Shown: positions 1-12,018 of the stretch, one piece after another | How the letters are laid out: each line of letters opens with the position of its first letter | Position numbering within the stretch: the first letter of the stretch is position 1 | Source: Perkinsus olseni | Taxonomy: Eukaryota > Perkinsozoa > Perkinsida > Perkinsidae | DNA: 64,000 bases | Direction: 5' to 3' | NCBI GenBank assembly: GCA_013115135.1 | Contig: JABANP010000051.1 | Span: forward strand, 62,001-126,000 | The notes under the pieces: generated by a model | What the model was told of the DNA's origin: nothing | Databases searched by the model: none | The model's input: the letters and a program-made list of their open reading frames with translations, nothing else | Translations under genes and position numbers: made by a program

Positions 1-1236
1 GCGAGTCAGTACGGCATGACGCTCGAACAGTGTGCTCAGAAAGTAGAACGGACTGTTGGCGAGTGAGGTCCCGGGTTCGATCCTCGGGAGGTACATCCCG
101 TTTGTAACATCTCAGGTTCGACACGTTCAAGGAAGGTGTTGGTAGGCTGCACTCCAGAGTGCTTCAAGTAAGGCCCGAGTCCTTCCTGGCGCATTGGCCG
201 GCGATGACTGCCGTTCGTTGTAGTCGGAGGAAGCGCTGAAGAAAGTGGAGTTAAAAACTGAAAAGTATTCCTCCCGCGAGGCCAACTTCGCTGCTGAGCT
301 CACCAAGCTCTTCTCTCTGGAGCAGGAAGTCAAGACCAGGTAGGATGCGCTCACTACTCGGCGGTCAAGCTGCAACTATGAATCTTATCGTCTACCATAA
401 CCCCTCTCAATCTGCCCAAGGCTCCAAGTTTTTTCTTCAGGGCCGGGGTGCTCAGCAAGTGGATGGCAGATGAGAAAGTTGTGAGGGATCAGCTCTCTAA
501 AGTGTAATGTAATTTCGTGGCGCGCGGTAGTCGAGTCGGTTGGTGTACACAGGTACCGGGATCTAGACGCGAAGTCTCTGCTGCAGTCGGATAAATTGCT
601 GAGCATGAGTACCGTACTTCGCGCAGCTCTCAGCAAAGATGCAGGCAATTCACGATCACGTCAGCCAAGTCATCACTGCTGGTAGGCAGGAGGCCGTGGA
701 CACTGAGGAGTATCTTTCGGCCGTTTCAGTCGGGGAGGCGGAGTCGAGCATGTATCAGTGGGCGTATAACGTCACCAGCAAGGTTAACTACCACACGACG
801 CAGATAGTCACGGTAGGATCTGGGAGGGTCCTTCTGGGGTATCTTTGGTTGATGCTCAGTTGGCGCAGAATTTGGAGTTCCGAATAACACAGTCTAAGGG
901 GATGGAAACGGAGGCTCGAAGAATGATGGCTCTGTATCAGAAGCGTAATATCCGTACCGGAAGGTCCCGGGTTCGATCCCTGCTCCATGCGTATTTGCTG
1001 TTCCCTCAGTTGCGGATAAGTACGGTTTACAGAACGACCTCTTTGCCGTGGCCCGGTCGGTGCTCAAGACGGACGGCAATAAACTCCAAAGTACTGCCGT
1101 CGCTCGCCTGTCTTCTTCAACTCATACGATTCACAGGCACCTCCGTTTCCGATGCCGTCCACGCTCCTCCGCCGTTGTCAAGCTCCGCTGCTACCACCAC
1201 CGGCACAACCGGCATCACAGTGTAGTCGAGGCATGA
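1..1236 (+). CDS. Coiled-coil protein, 3' portion of multi-exon gene
   Basis: The 5' end lies outside the window. Exons 1-62, 116-167, 224-339, 441-503 and 553-about 635 join in phase across GT-AG introns 63-115, 168-223, 340-440 and 504-552. The frame then slips by one base near 635. Reading resumes to 813, then 860-944 and 1010-1236 with introns 814-859 and 945-1009. The protein is charged and heptad-like (for example SEEALKKVELKTEKYSSRE, then LRAALS and MQAIHDHVSQVIT), suggesting a long coiled coil. I recognise no catalytic domain. Two introns carry a tRNA T-arm-like block and one carries the 16-mer motif A. The last about 40 residues (basic, His-rich) are less convincing as coding. Partners and function are unknown. 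Confidence 0.6.
63..115 (+). repeat. 53-nt intron made largely of a tRNA T-arm-like module
   Basis: Flanking exons join in phase (GA|G codon). After the GTGA donor the intron reads GGTCCCGGGTTCGATCCTCG, which is a tRNA variable loop plus T-arm with the pol III B-box core GGTTCGATCC. No acceptor stem or A-box completes a tRNA. Confidence 0.7.
504..552 (+). repeat. 49-nt intron carrying motif A at 511-526
   Basis: The donor GTAATGT is followed immediately by AATTTCGTGGCGCGCG, and the intron ends ACAG. The exons join in phase (GT|G codon). This is one of at least four supported introns with this 16-mer 7-13 nt inside the 5' splice site. Confidence 0.65.
945..1009 (+). repeat. 65-nt intron with tRNA T-arm-like module
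   Basis: Donor GTAATA, acceptor CCTCAG, and the flanking exons join in phase (C|TT codon). Internally it carries GGTCCCGGGTTCGATCCC, the same T-arm block as in the intron at 63-115. Confidence 0.65.
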
Positions 1237-1325
1237 ATAAGATGTTATCACTGCCGTCAGAATGATGTTGCGTTCTAGTAGACCTCGGGCACGCTATGAA
1301 CTCCTGCAGTGTTTTTTCTCAGACT

Positions 1326-2080
1326 ATGTCGAAGGGTAGGCGGTTATTATCAAACCTTCGCCACTGCAATAGCATGGTCGTGCTCAACGCGGTCGCCATA
1401 GTCTTTTCGGTGGCCGTTCTGGTGATGGGCATCTACATCAGCGTGTCGCCCCTCGGTACACTGATAGAGACTTGGCCGCAATGGTGCACCTGTCTTTACG
1501 GTACCGCCCTCCTCCTGACCAGCATCGTCGGCTGCTCGATTCCATCGCAAACTCGAGGGGTTTGGCATGTTGTATATTGTGTGGTCAGCGGTCTGTTGCT
1601 GGTCGTGAGCGTCGCCTTGATTGTCATCTTTCTTTATGGATCTCTTTTCCTTGCAAAAGAATCCAAGCTCGATCCTTGCGTATTACAAAATCGACTGGAC
1701 TGCCGGTGGCTGCTCTGGTGGCACCTGCACGGTAGACGGCTGCCCCGACACCCTTGCTGTTCGATCCAGTCGTTTGTGACGATTGGGATACCGAGACGGT
1801 TCTGGATGGTCTGATTTCCCAACCTTCCGACCAGATGGTCCTCGCATGCGCCGGCGGTGATCAGTCTGGCGTGATACTCACTTGGTGTCGGTCAGCAGGA
1901 AAGATAACCTCAGAGTTGAAGATTTTCGTCGAACTAACTTTGTCGTTTATTCTCACCGCTGCATTGCTGCAGATTTTCTGTCTTGTTCTCAATCACATTT
2001 ATTATGTACAACTTTCCGAAGCTGCTGATGAGCATCTTTGCGATGAGGGAGGACCTCAGGGGATGTCGTCCCTTTGCTGA
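1326..2080 (+). CDS. Tetraspanin-like four-transmembrane protein, frame broken
   Basis: Start ATG at 1326. Three hydrophobic helices follow: about residues 18-38 (MVVLNAVAIVFSVAVLVMG), 56-76 and 80-103. A Cys-rich stretch comes next, then a fourth helix near 1915-1990 (VELTLSFILTAALLQIFCLV). Three helices, a large extracellular loop with several Cys and a last helix is the tetraspanin layout. The loop is spread over three frames: the frame shifts near 1680-1690 and again near 1740-1755, while the Cys-rich texture continues (GGCSGGTCTVDGCPDT, then VVCDDWDTE). The shifts may be assembly indels or decay. A classic CCG motif was not clearly seen, so the family call is moderate. No introns are needed. 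Confidence 0.5.
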
Positions 2081-2540
2081 GACCAACTGATGTCTTCCCT
2101 GTCGCTGCTAGGCGACGATTTTGTATGTGTTTCCGTTCCGATGATCTCAGTCACTTTCTCAACTCTCGGTCGGCTCAACTGGATGTCTGCTGTATAGTTC
2201 AGCGCAAAGCACTTGTTTTATTTCGCTCTTGTGTTGTAGTGGGCCCGGTAGTCCTGGGAGGAATCTTAGGTTGAAGAGCGCATATGGTAGGATATGTCCC
2301 CGTGAGTGGCACGCATCCTCTGCAGTCAACGTCAGGTAGCCCGGAGCTGCGGCCGTGGCACTGCCGTTGTGTTTGGTACTTATTAATCTCAAGAGACGCA
2401 AACCCGCATCCTCTACTCAGTCCCCCTGCGAAGGGGTAATTCCCAAACTCCAAGGAAACATCTTCGGGGATCTGGCTGCCCCCTCGGGGTTCGGGAGGGC
2501 GCCGTTCCCGCCTTCACCCGCAGTCCAGAGTCTTTCCTGA

Positions 2541-3426
2541 CTGTCGCACATGGTGCCTTGGATTCTGATCCTTTATCCCACTATTACTACTGGTAAACTA
2601 AAGACAAGTGTGGAGAATAGAAAGGCTGTTGTTGTTGTTGTTATTAAGGAACTATGGGACAATGACTGCTGATGATGATGATGATACTCGCTAGAGTGGT
2701 AATGATGATGATATACACCAAAGGACATCGAACAGTATTATTATTATTATAACCATCACCGTCATCACAATCACAGTATTGCCACGGTATCCTGAATAGG
2801 AGTACTTCATCGGGCGACTACAGGGCCGGTAAAATCCCCATGGTGATGGCCATGGAAAAGGCTGCTGTTCCTGAGGCAGATCGACGGTGGTAGAATTGAA
2901 ACGGTTGGGATGGTGATGATGACCACCATCATCTCCAAGTACTACAATGCTTCAGAGTAAACTCTAGCGTAGTGATCAATGGTTGGTGGTGATGATAGAG
3001 AGTACAGAAAATTGGGAAAAGAGACTACGCTCTGATAATACATCATAATCATCATTGAGCGACAGCAGCAGCAGCAGCAGCCTTAGCAGACTTTCAACGT
3101 GTACAAATAGGGACTAATGGTTCAACAGAAGGGAGGACGAGGACGACGACGACACATTTAATGCACACCAGCGCTGCTGCTGTTGCCGCCGGCATTCTGC
3201 TGACGGCTGACTAGATTTTGAAGTTCAGCCAATAGATCGTCGGAGGCCTTACTGTCATCATCATGGCCTGAAACCAAGTGCGATACCATCACTGAGGCCA
3301 CCGACTCTTACCATGCATGGCAGGGTCCGATCCTGCCCTTGGTCGTGGGGACTCTCCCACAGATGCCAGCAAGCTCGGAAAACAACTGAGTTCGAACCAA
3401 TCGTGACTTCCTCCTTCCGAACAGGC
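2541..3426. repeat. Microsatellite-rich spacer
   Basis: This stretch holds GTT, GAT, TTA, CAG and GAC trinucleotide runs (near 2630, 2675, 2740, 3065, 3140) and repeated CATCATCAT-type tracts. No coding exon is evident. It separates the tetraspanin-like gene from the 3' end of the CCCH gene. Confidence 0.6.
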
Positions 3427-6266
3427 CTACTTGAAGCTAGCGCTTTGAGCGAGGCCTCCTATGTTGTGATGCGTCGATGATGATGATGTTGCATGATAAG
3501 ACGGGGAAGCCTGGGCTGAGGGGTCCTGACTGTACAGCTCCGACAGGGCGCCGAACTCAGCCAGCTCGGCCTCTTCCTCGGGGCTCAGCGGCTCGGCCTG
3601 GTTCGATAAACCTGATGGAAGAAAGATCACGAATGACCCGACGAAGATGGCGAAATGTGGTACCCAGGAGAGAGCCGACCGTGCAGAGCGCCGGACTGGA
3701 TGCGAAGGCCTTCATGAGGTTGCTGGTGCTGGCCATGGCATCATCGTCGTTAAGATGCGGTTGTTGTGGTATGCTCATGCTCGCTACATGCTTGAGACCA
3801 GAGCCACCGAGGATAGCGGCGGACGACTTTATGTTGGGCAGAGGCGCTGCAACGTCTCCGAATTCTGTACCACTCGCTTCAGTGGCGGTGGCCGAGGCCA
3901 TATCGGAGAGGTTGCTGGACGAGGGGTAATCCCTTATTCCGTGATCGTCGTTCCCAGGAGTCTCCACGCTGAAGGACAGAGACTTACGTTTTCAAACGAA
4001 CGACCCCGGTTCGAATCCCACGCCTGCCGTTGGATATACTTACGGAGCATGAAGGTTAACTTGCCGATCCGATGCTACTGACCGATCCACCGACGCGCCG
4101 TCCATGTCCTGAGGTCAAGAAAATGGTTAAATTTTGGTATGAACGCGCCAAGAAAATTTTGTTCTACCTCGGTTTCGTGCATGCCAGGTGCGCTCGCCGA
4201 CGTGTGAAGGCCTCCCTGATGCAGCTGACTGCCCTGCAGCCCCTCATCGTGCTGTTGTTGCTGCGGCAGCTCATACTGGTCGTAAGAGTGCTGATTCTGA
4301 ATGCACAGCATGGCCCAGGTTCGATTCCCACGCCCTCCACTATTACCGGCGGCGTCATATTTCCCTGTTGCTGCTGTTGTTGCTGCTGCTGCTGATGCTG
4401 TTGCTGAGCCATCTGTTGGCGTTGCCACTGCTGGGCGGCCACCGCTGCCGCCGCCTGCTGCTGGACCAGCATCGCCTGCTGCTGCTGCGCTGTATAAGAC
4501 AAGTACCTGGAGGGGAGCACCACACCCTCACTACACCAGCAACCCTCGCCGGCTGTACTACATCTGTTGCATGGCAGCCTGCTGATGCAGGGACCGGGCT
4601 GCCATCAAACTGAGGTTCTGCAGCTGGGCCTGCCAAAAATTTTCATAATAAAGGGAAGTTCGTCGCATCCACTTACCGGAGTAGGCTCGAAACCACCGGC
4701 AATGGATGCGACGGCGGCCGTGGCGGCGGTCGCAGCAGCGGCGGCGATTGCCCACTGCTGTTGTTGCTGGGCCGCGTAGGCCTGATGCAGAATTATCATC
4801 AGTAATGATAATGACCTCCGCAAGGTTACTACCGCTGGATCCTGGGTGGGGCGTTGCTGCATGGCTGCTGCCTGGGCTGCTGCGGCCAGGGAGCCCGAGA
4901 GCACTGTGGCGAACTGATTCTGTTTGTACTTGAGAACCTCCGCTGGGCTAACAGCGATCTCAGGAGGCGGGGTGAAGCTGAGAGAAGTCCCGAGTCCTCC
5001 GACGAAAGTAATACCATTCCTTTCCCTACACATTGGGTGTCGGTTGCGGTTGGGCCTGCGGAGCCGATCTTGCGTTGCTTCCAGGGCCGGCCGTCATCGA
5101 GCTTGGATACGCCCCGGTCGGCATGCTGGTCTGCTCAACTGGCCGACTTGGCTGTGGCTGCTGCTGTTGCTGCATTTGGGGAGGGGTGGGCACGTGCGAA
5201 ACCGGAGGAAGATTTTCAAAATGATGTAGGCCCGGCGGTGGCGTTGACCGCTGCTGAGGGGCCTCACCGGACTGCGTGGATGAACCCTCCTTCTCCTGAA
5301 AACCGTCAGGTTGTGCTGGTATTGCCGCTTCGACCCGTTGCCCATCCTACATCTCCCACGGGATTCTGCAGAGGTGTGCTGCCCGGGGTGATTGAAACAT
5401 TCTCAGGCCCCGAGGGCGCACCTAAGGACAGCCTCAATGGCCTTTAATCGTCCAACTGAGTCGGTATTACTTGGGCGTTGCAACTCCTCCTCACCGTGGG
5501 CGAATCGGCACTTGTCGCCCATATCGCATTTGCCCTTCTGCCACCAGCTGCACAGAACCTGCAAAACTCTCTCCCACACCACCGCCCGCCATAACGATTG
5601 CCGTACGGTTTTGAACAATCCAGGGGTGGCCTTGAGGTCCTCTGTCGAGTGGGCAAATTGACATTCCTCAGCCCTGTAGGGGCACCTCCCCTCCAGGTTG
5701 GCCTGGCACATCTTGGTTTTACGGAGATCAGGCCTGACCTGGATCTGGCTGTAATCGTGAGCGTAGGTACCTAAGAGAAATCTCGTCTTGCTGGCTTCAA
5801 CCGCCGACCGGAGGAATTACATTTATCGCCATAAAGACAGCAGCCTCGAAGGAAATGTTTACATAGCTTGGTTCTTAAGAATTGCTTGCGTACACCAGGA
5901 GCGACTGTGGGGGAGAGGAGATCGCTGTAACCATAGGCTGTTGGTTGACTCACCTGAGAGCTCACCTTTGGCCCCACCGTTATTAGAAGAAGTTGGGGTA
6001 ACGGCCCTGAAGTTGAACGAAAATTTCCGAGGAGAAAAATTGGATTTTTCCTACATGGCATTTCCGCCCGAGACGGACCTGGGATGATGGTAGTGCTTAT
6101 TGCCTCCCTTCTGATCATGGTGACCATGACCATGCTGCTGCTGCTGACGGGGATGATACGACTGCATACCACCATCGGGGTAGGGCCTCCCAGGAGCAGC
6201 GGACAAGGGATTGCCGGCATTAGCCGTCGCACTTGATGTTACGTTATTGGTGTCCCAAGTGTTCAT
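3427..6266 (-). CDS. CCCH-type zinc-finger RNA-binding protein
   Basis: The complete gene reads from ATG at 6266-6264 to TAG at 3429-3427 over about a dozen exons in phase. Boundaries I could fix: 6055-6266, 5966-6006, 5821-5937, 5607-5770, and introns 6007-6054, 5938-5965 (only 28 nt), 5771-5820, 5559-5606, 4276-4346 and 3969-4043. Three tandem CCCH fingers appear once the introns are removed: CKHFLRGCCLYGDKCTYAH, CQANLEGRCPYRAEECQFAH and CSWWQKGKCDMGDKCRFAH. After them come Pro/Gln-rich, Ala-rich and poly-Gln segments and a Ser-rich acidic tail. Proteins of this design bind mRNA and act in RNA processing or decay. The exact role here is unknown. Two introns contain antisense tRNA T-arm-like modules. 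The gene appears intact, unlike several neighbours. Confidence 0.85.
3969..4043 (-). repeat. CCCH-gene intron with antisense tRNA T-arm-like block
   Basis: Donor GTAAGT, acceptor CTTCAG, and the exons join in phase (CC|C codon). The plus strand reads GGTTCGAATCCCACGCC within the intron, so the block is antisense to the gene. Confidence 0.7.
4276..4346 (-). repeat. CCCH-gene intron with antisense tRNA T-arm-like block
   Basis: 71 nt, GTAATA to ACCAG, phase 0 on both sides. The plus strand reads CCCAGGTTCGATTCCCACGC, the B-box consensus. Its tail CCCACGCC matches the block at 4009-4025. Confidence 0.7.
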
Positions 6267-6566
6267 TTAGTACATAAACTATTATAAGGGAGAAATCCTG
6301 AGCAACCGAGCATCGGAAAGTATCCGATCGAAGCCTCATAGTGGACGGGGTGCGAGCGAGGCTGCTGTAGCAGAAGACACACGCTATTTAAATCCGGTAA
6401 GAGCATGATGTGCGTGCTCCCTCGCGCCCAAAAGATACTGCACAAGAGAATTGGAACCCCTACAGCCTAGTCAACCTGAATCATCAAAGTCGACGGTGGA
6501 TTTTCGATGAATCACCGTTGGTAGCACTACGGGATTGATGGACGGAGATGCCTTGCAGCAGACGTC

Positions 6567-6641
6567 GGGCCATAACACTACGAAAACCGCTAACTCGTGT
6601 CTGCACGGCTGAATAAATGACGGAAAAATGACGGGCGTGGG
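6567..6641. repeat. 75-bp perfect repeat, copy 1 (inverted partner at 12019-12093)
   Basis: These 75 bases equal the reverse complement of 12019-12093 without a mismatch on reading. The partner copy abuts a B-box-like GGCTCGAATCCC and here the corresponding position is degraded, so it is probably a tRNA-related short interspersed element. Surrounding 6.27-7.2 kb shows no convincing exon. Confidence 0.7.
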
Positions 6642-7889
6642 CTACGTGGCCCTATGGAGGGCAGTCGGACCTTCCGACTAGGAAGATGGGGGTTGATGCT
6701 GATGGTAACCCGCGGGCCCTCGGCTCCCTCTCGACTCAATGCCGCTAGCGTCTACACTTGGACCGCTGCGCGCATCATTTTTTATGGAAAAATGACCGGT
6801 GCCGGGATCGAACCAAAGACCTCATCCGACTTCTGTGTCAATCGCGCTTACACATGAATCATGTAACATGAGTACTATCACTATCGACATACTTACCCTG
6901 TGATTATATGATATCTTCGTTGAACTTTCGAATCGAAAGTTGTCGATTCGCCTCTTGGGCGTTTAAGAGCGATCGGCTTTTGGCTCGTTATGCCCGTTAA
7001 GAAGCATTGAGTTGAGTTGATGGCAACCAATTCAGCGTATCAGGGTTCCTATAGAATTTCCATAATGGAAAGCTCCGTCTCATTCGAAAAGGGGAACGAG
7101 GAGGCGTTCCAAATGGTAAGACTGGAGGTGCTGAAATGATGTCAAGGACCGTGATTCTGGGATTCCGTTGGGCAGGCATTTCGTGAGGGATGCATCCATC
7201 TGAAGATAGACCTTTCATCCACTGAGGTCCTAGAGGGAGACAAGCTGGATGGTAACCACAAAATCAGTGCTTTGCGGTTACAAGTTATAAAGTACAACCC
7301 GTTTTCAGCCTCGACCATGGAGACGTTCTGGCTATTCCTCCTTGAGTTAGCCAAGTCGCATTCAAGAAGAGAGCTTGTATCACTATGTATGAGTTTACTT
7401 TGCAGAGGCGATCACTGGAAGAGGGTACTACTATTCTCCACCATCTCAAAATGCTATGCCCTATTCCTATCACAGATGCTCGATGATAATAAGAAAGTCC
7501 GAGCCAAGCTAAGGGAGTTAGACCAGAGCTTCGTACACTCCGTGGTTTCGAATCTTTTCGTTAAGCCCCTACCGCCTACGCTAACACTGAGTAACTTCCA
7601 GTAACATTTTCGGTGCATCGTCTCTAGAAGAGACTTTCTACCTGTCGCTCCATTTCAGTCACGGATAGTCCATGTAGTGCGGGTGATAGCGGCGCGAATC
7701 GTAGTCAGCGGAGCGGCTGCATTCGCCAGGAAGAAGATACAGAACCGGCCATTGGTGGGTCCGTCATACAACCGCAGCGAACCTTTCAACTGTGTGGAGG
7801 TCTCTGATGATTTCAGGCGCAGCTCGTGAAAGCGCTCTCGATGATCCCGACCTTCTCCGTTGCAGCAGGCTGGCTAGGGGCTCGCATGA
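6642..7889. other. No confident gene; a possible 93-codon reading frame near 7314-7604
   Basis: A tRNA-like B-box in antisense (GGGATCGAACC) lies at 6804-6814. An uninterrupted frame on the plus strand near 7314-7604 is helical in character but has no recognised domain and no splice context. I do not call it a gene. Confidence 0.3.
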
Positions 7890-8990
7890 CGAGCGGTATC
7901 TGTCAGGAGGTGCCATCACGGCACTGCCATGCTACGAATGAGTTTTGGTCCTTGACTCTTTATTCAGGCGCCACATGTCAAGCCGGTTGCCGCGAGGAAG
8001 CATCTCGCTTTGATGCATTCCACCGCGCGGTCCATCGCTTTGGGGTGCTGTTGGACCCGGCGGAAGTCTCTATAGCTCGACTTTTAACTACATCGCAGAG
8101 AAAAGAAATTTTCTCAAGGTGGAAGCTGCTTATCGAGGCCGGGCAGCGAGAGCCTCCATTCGGCCTCGCAGTCCGAGGAAGCACGCTCCGGTCGGTCGGT
8201 CGCCTTGTCGAGAAGATGCCACCGGAACTACGCATCTGGTTCACCAAGTATGGGCGAGTATGTCGCTCTTCCAAGGATGTCCAGAGAGAAAGTGACCTTG
8301 CAGCAGCTTTACCTCTGGCAAGTGCCAGCTATCGAGTCCATCACGTACAATTCTTTCGCTGTACTTCCAGGTTCGCCACGATGCCATGAGTGGCATCGAC
8401 CGACCTTCATCATCATGTCCGGCATACCCTGCGACTCCTGGTTCCCGTCCTCGCGCCACTGATGAGGCCACTAAGTCGATTATTCACTCTTCTGCCACAT
8501 CGCCGTGTACTTCGAATGCGTCGCCAGTAAGTAACCTCCGAGATCGTCGCTGTCGAGGTAAGCGAGGGAATATGCATCTTTATTCATTTCAGTCTAATTG
8601 TGAAGATCTTTCCCCTCTACGAGTATTCAAAGGGCCATGGGTATTCGGTCTGAGCCGGAATAGGGTATCACTTGAGAATCTGACGCTGCCGATGACAAAT
8701 TTTCCGTTCTTTTGGGAGTTCCCCCTGTTCAGTTCTCTCTCGCTGACTTCTCTTCGGACGAGGATAGTGCTGCACGAGACGATTCGCTGCTCTCGCCGAC
8801 GAGAGGTGCAGATAGCCCCCTTCGACGCGTAAGTGTCCTCTCCTTTCCCACGTCAGTTCTCTCGTCAAGGTTGCACAGCTGGATGATGATGATGATGATG
8901 ACGTCTATTCGGAGATCGTGTGCGACTCTGTGGAGGGCTCTCCCTCTCGAGAGAAATGTCATGTCTAATTTACTAAGCTCTCCCGCGTGA
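7890..8990 (+). CDS. Unidentified multi-exon gene
   Basis: Coding character is clear from about 7971 (after a TTCAG acceptor) to about 8250. This exon is charged and helical, for example RRSVG-like and SQRKEIFSRWKLLIEAGQRE segments. A one-base slip in a GGG run near 8248 then leads to MSREKVTLQQLYLWQVPAIE. Further pieces are a Ser/Thr-rich exon ending at GTAAGT (about 8527) and an acidic exon with FSSDEDSAARDDSLLSP (about 8735-8829) ending at another GTAAGT. Neither end is fixed. I recognise no family. Confidence 0.4.
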
Positions 8991-9009
8991 CTAGATAGTG
9001 CTCGCTTAT

Positions 9010-9048
9010 CTGATATCATATCAGTGATATGACTCATATCATATGAGT
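9010..9048. repeat. Three chained perfect palindromes
   Basis: 9010-9024 (7-bp arms), 9017-9031 (7-bp arms) and 9032-9048 (8-bp arms), each with a single central base. The first two overlap so that the right arm of one is the left arm of the next. The same design is found at 26.4, 26.7 and 16-17 kb. Confidence 0.8.
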
Positions 9049-9530
9049 AGCGCCAGTCCATTATTCTTCCGTGATGTGGTTGCATAATGCCATGTCGGAA
9101 GACTACTTAGTGTCACGGGGACAAGGAGCCAGCTTAAGCTCGTGGGCGGTGGTCGACGCCAGACCCATGCCAACCCGGCATGAGTCTCGCTATGATGCCC
9201 TTCTAGTAGGAGGCTTCAGCTGTTTGCATTGCTCGAACTTGCATGTTTCTAATGCTCTGGACGTTTTTTCCCGGTTGAGTTCCCGCAGTGGCTTCTTAAT
9301 CCAACCACGGCTAAGAATTCGCATACTACGGATTTCGTATTATGGAACATCAACGAAAGACGAACAACACGCGCTTTTATTGTGCATTTTATCGCCAGGA
9401 CGCATCACAGCCCTAATGTATCCTTGCGTATTCTCTTACATCCTCGGTCGGGCTCATGCAAGCCTCTATCATGATTGTATCCCCAACCTGAGACACGGCG
9501 GATTTAGATGGTGTGGAATCCACACTGTGG

Positions 9531-10460
9531 ATTCAGCCGTAGAACCTCACAATCGGCCGCGTGAACAACAACAACTGTAGGCAAGGACGGCCGATCGGGG
9601 ATCCTCACACACTCTGGGGTGTCGATCGATGCCCTATTGTCGATTGCCAGTTATCCTGTAGCCCACTCGGCTCCGATCGTGAAGATTCAGCCGTAGAACC
9701 TCACAATCGGCCGCGTGAACAACAACGATTGTAGGCAAGGACGGCCGATCGGGGATCTCCACACACTCTGGGGTGTCGATCGATGGCCTATTGTCGATTG
9801 ACAGTTCTCCTGTAGCCCACTCGGTTCCGATCGTGAAGATTCAGCCGTAGAACCTCACAATCGGCCGCGTGAACAACAACAACAACAACTGTAGGCAAGG
9901 ACGGTCGATCGGGGATCCTCACACACTCTGGGGTGTCGATCGATGCCCTATTGTTGATTGCCAGTACTCCTGTAGCGCACTCGGTTCCGATCGTGAAGAT
10001 TCAGCCGTAGAACCTCACAATCGGCCGCGTGAGCAACAACAACTGTAGGCAAGGACGGCCGATCGGGGATCCTCACACACTCTGGGGTGTCGATCGATTC
10101 CCTATTGTCGATTGCCAGTTCTCCTGTAGCCCACTCGGTCCCGATCGTGAAGATTCAGCCGTAGAACCTCACAATCGGCCGCGTGAACAACAACGATTGT
10201 AGGCAAGGACGGCCGATCGGGGACCTCCACACACTCTGGGGTGTCGATCGATGCCCTATTGTCGATTGCCAGTTCTCCTGTATCCCACTCGGTTCCGATC
10301 GGGAGGATTTAGCCGTAAAACTCCACAATCGGTCGCATGAACATCAAAACTTGTAGGCAAGGACGGTCGATCGGGGATCCCCACACACTCTGGGGTGTCG
10401 ATCGATGCCCTATTATTGATTGCCAGTACTCCTGTAGCCCACTCGGTCCCGATCGTGAAG
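9531..10460. repeat. Satellite array, six copies of a 154-160 bp unit
   Basis: Units begin ATTCAGCCGTAGAACCTCAC at 9531, 9685, 9839, 9999, 10153 and 10307, with a further junction at 10461. Five spacings are 154 and one is 160, the difference being extra ACA triplets. Copies differ by scattered substitutions. No coding potential was seen and it is not a CRISPR array (long units, no conserved-repeat/variable-spacer pattern). Confidence 0.9.
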
Positions 10461-10462
10461 AT

Positions 10463-10672
10463 TCAGTGGTCTTGTGACTAGTATTACTGCAACTAGTGGT
10501 CCCGTGACTAGTACCACTACAATTAGTGGTCTTGTGCCTAGTACTACTACGAATAGTGGTCTTGTGACTAGTACTACTACAACTACTGGTCCTGTGACTA
10601 GTACCACTACAATTAGTGGTCCTGTGACTAGTACCACTACAATTAGTGGTTTTGTGACTAGTATTACTGCAA
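10463..10672. repeat. 30-bp minisatellite, seven units
   Basis: Tandem units of the form AGTGGTCTTGTGACTAGTA plus 11 more bases follow the 154-bp array directly and lead into the foldback element. One partial unit in the same orientation reappears at 11761-11775, just beyond the foldback element, as if that element had inserted into the minisatellite. Confidence 0.85.
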
Positions 10673-11764
10673 CTACACCTTTTCAACATCTAGTTCGACA
10701 GTGGAACCATCAAGTTCGCCGAGGCGAGCGAAGTTGGATGTACGAATCTGAAACGGGAATATCTATTCCGCACGTGGAACATTCAATTTCCCGGTGGGAC
10801 TTTCGAATCCGCACGTTGGCCCTTCGTAAGATCAATTTCGACACGATGGAACTTTCAACTTCGCAATAAAGAACTTCAATTTCACATTCGAACATTCAAT
10901 ATTCGTGAGCGGTCCTTGGAACCTTCAATTTCGCGACACTGGGAAATTCAACTTCGCAAATGAGATGTTCGATTTCGTTGTCCCCAGCACTTTTAGCACT
11001 TCAATCCCCAATGAACACGAGAAGACCGCGAATGCTGAAACACAGTTCGTATGATGATGTCATCATGACATTGTCATGGCTACATTCCGCCGCGCGGTAG
11101 TGACGGAACGGCCTTGCAGCGAATCGATGATCGTTTAAAGATCTAAGCGCCAACTGGCATATCTTCCAAGTTGATCGCTTTTCCAAGGAATCCGATTGCG
11201 TACCCCATAGGCGGGCCGCTCGGGGCACCGCGTTCGAGTGACGATGCCTACGGGCCATGTCTTCAAGCAGCTGGTAGTGATACTCGCCCTGAGAATAATC
11301 AGGACTGAACGACCGGAGACTGACTGATAAAGGTTGAACTAACTTACCTTGATAATTGCCCAAGCGTCTTCAATGGCGTTCAATGCTGGGCTGTATGGTC
11401 CGAGCTTCAAGGGAGTAGCGCCTTCGTTGAGATTGAAGTGCTAAAAGTGTTGGGGACAACGAAATCGAACATCTCATTTGCGAAGTTGAATTTCCCAGTG
11501 TCGCGAAATTGAAGGTTCCAAGGACCGCTCACGAATGTTGAATGTTCGAATGTGAAATTGAAGTTCTTTATTGCGAAGTTGAAAGTTCCATCGTGTCGAA
11601 ATTGATCTTACGAAGGGCCAACGTGCGGATTCGAAAGTCCCACCGGGAAATTGAATGTTCCACGTGCCGAATAAATATTCCCGTTTCAGATTCGTACATC
11701 CAACTTCGCTCGCCTCGGCGAACTTGATGGTTCCACTGTCGAACTAGATGTTGAAAAGGTGTAG
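10673..11764. mobile_element. Foldback element with 334-bp inverted arms
   Basis: 10673-11006 and 11431-11764 are reverse complements with only a handful of mismatches and no length difference. They flank a 424-bp unique core (11007-11430). The arms are rich in short A/T-rich motifs such as CTTTCAACTTCGCAAT. No transposase is present, so this would be a non-autonomous foldback or large MITE. Target-site duplication is uncertain, since the flanks are minisatellite. Confidence 0.8.
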
Positions 11765-12018
11765 TGGTCCTGTGAAACCATAGAGACATAACCAGCCTGG
11801 GTAACCCAGTTACATCACTTAGCCTCCGAGAAGCAACTAGCTCAGCGAAATAGGCTGCGCTAGCGAGTGATTAGTAGTCACAAGTACACACACACTACAC
11901 TTCCATTCCCATAGAGATAAACTTAACACAAGTCCTGCAATCTTCCACAATCATTTAAGGAGAGGACTCTCATAGGAGCAAAATCGATCCACAGGGCGCG
12001 CCATCCGCAGGCTCGAAT

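Noticed and set aside
4164..4613. Long overlapping frames rich in Leu, Ala or Gln on both strands
   Set aside because: They are shadows of the CAG/CTG-rich poly-Gln exons of the CCCH gene.
9531..10460. CRISPR-like array
   Set aside because: Units of 154-160 bp are repeated in full with no short-repeat/unique-spacer pattern, and the host is a eukaryote.
10474..10869. Thr/Ser-rich open frames on both strands
   Set aside because: They are translations of the 30-bp minisatellite and the foldback arm, without splice or start context.
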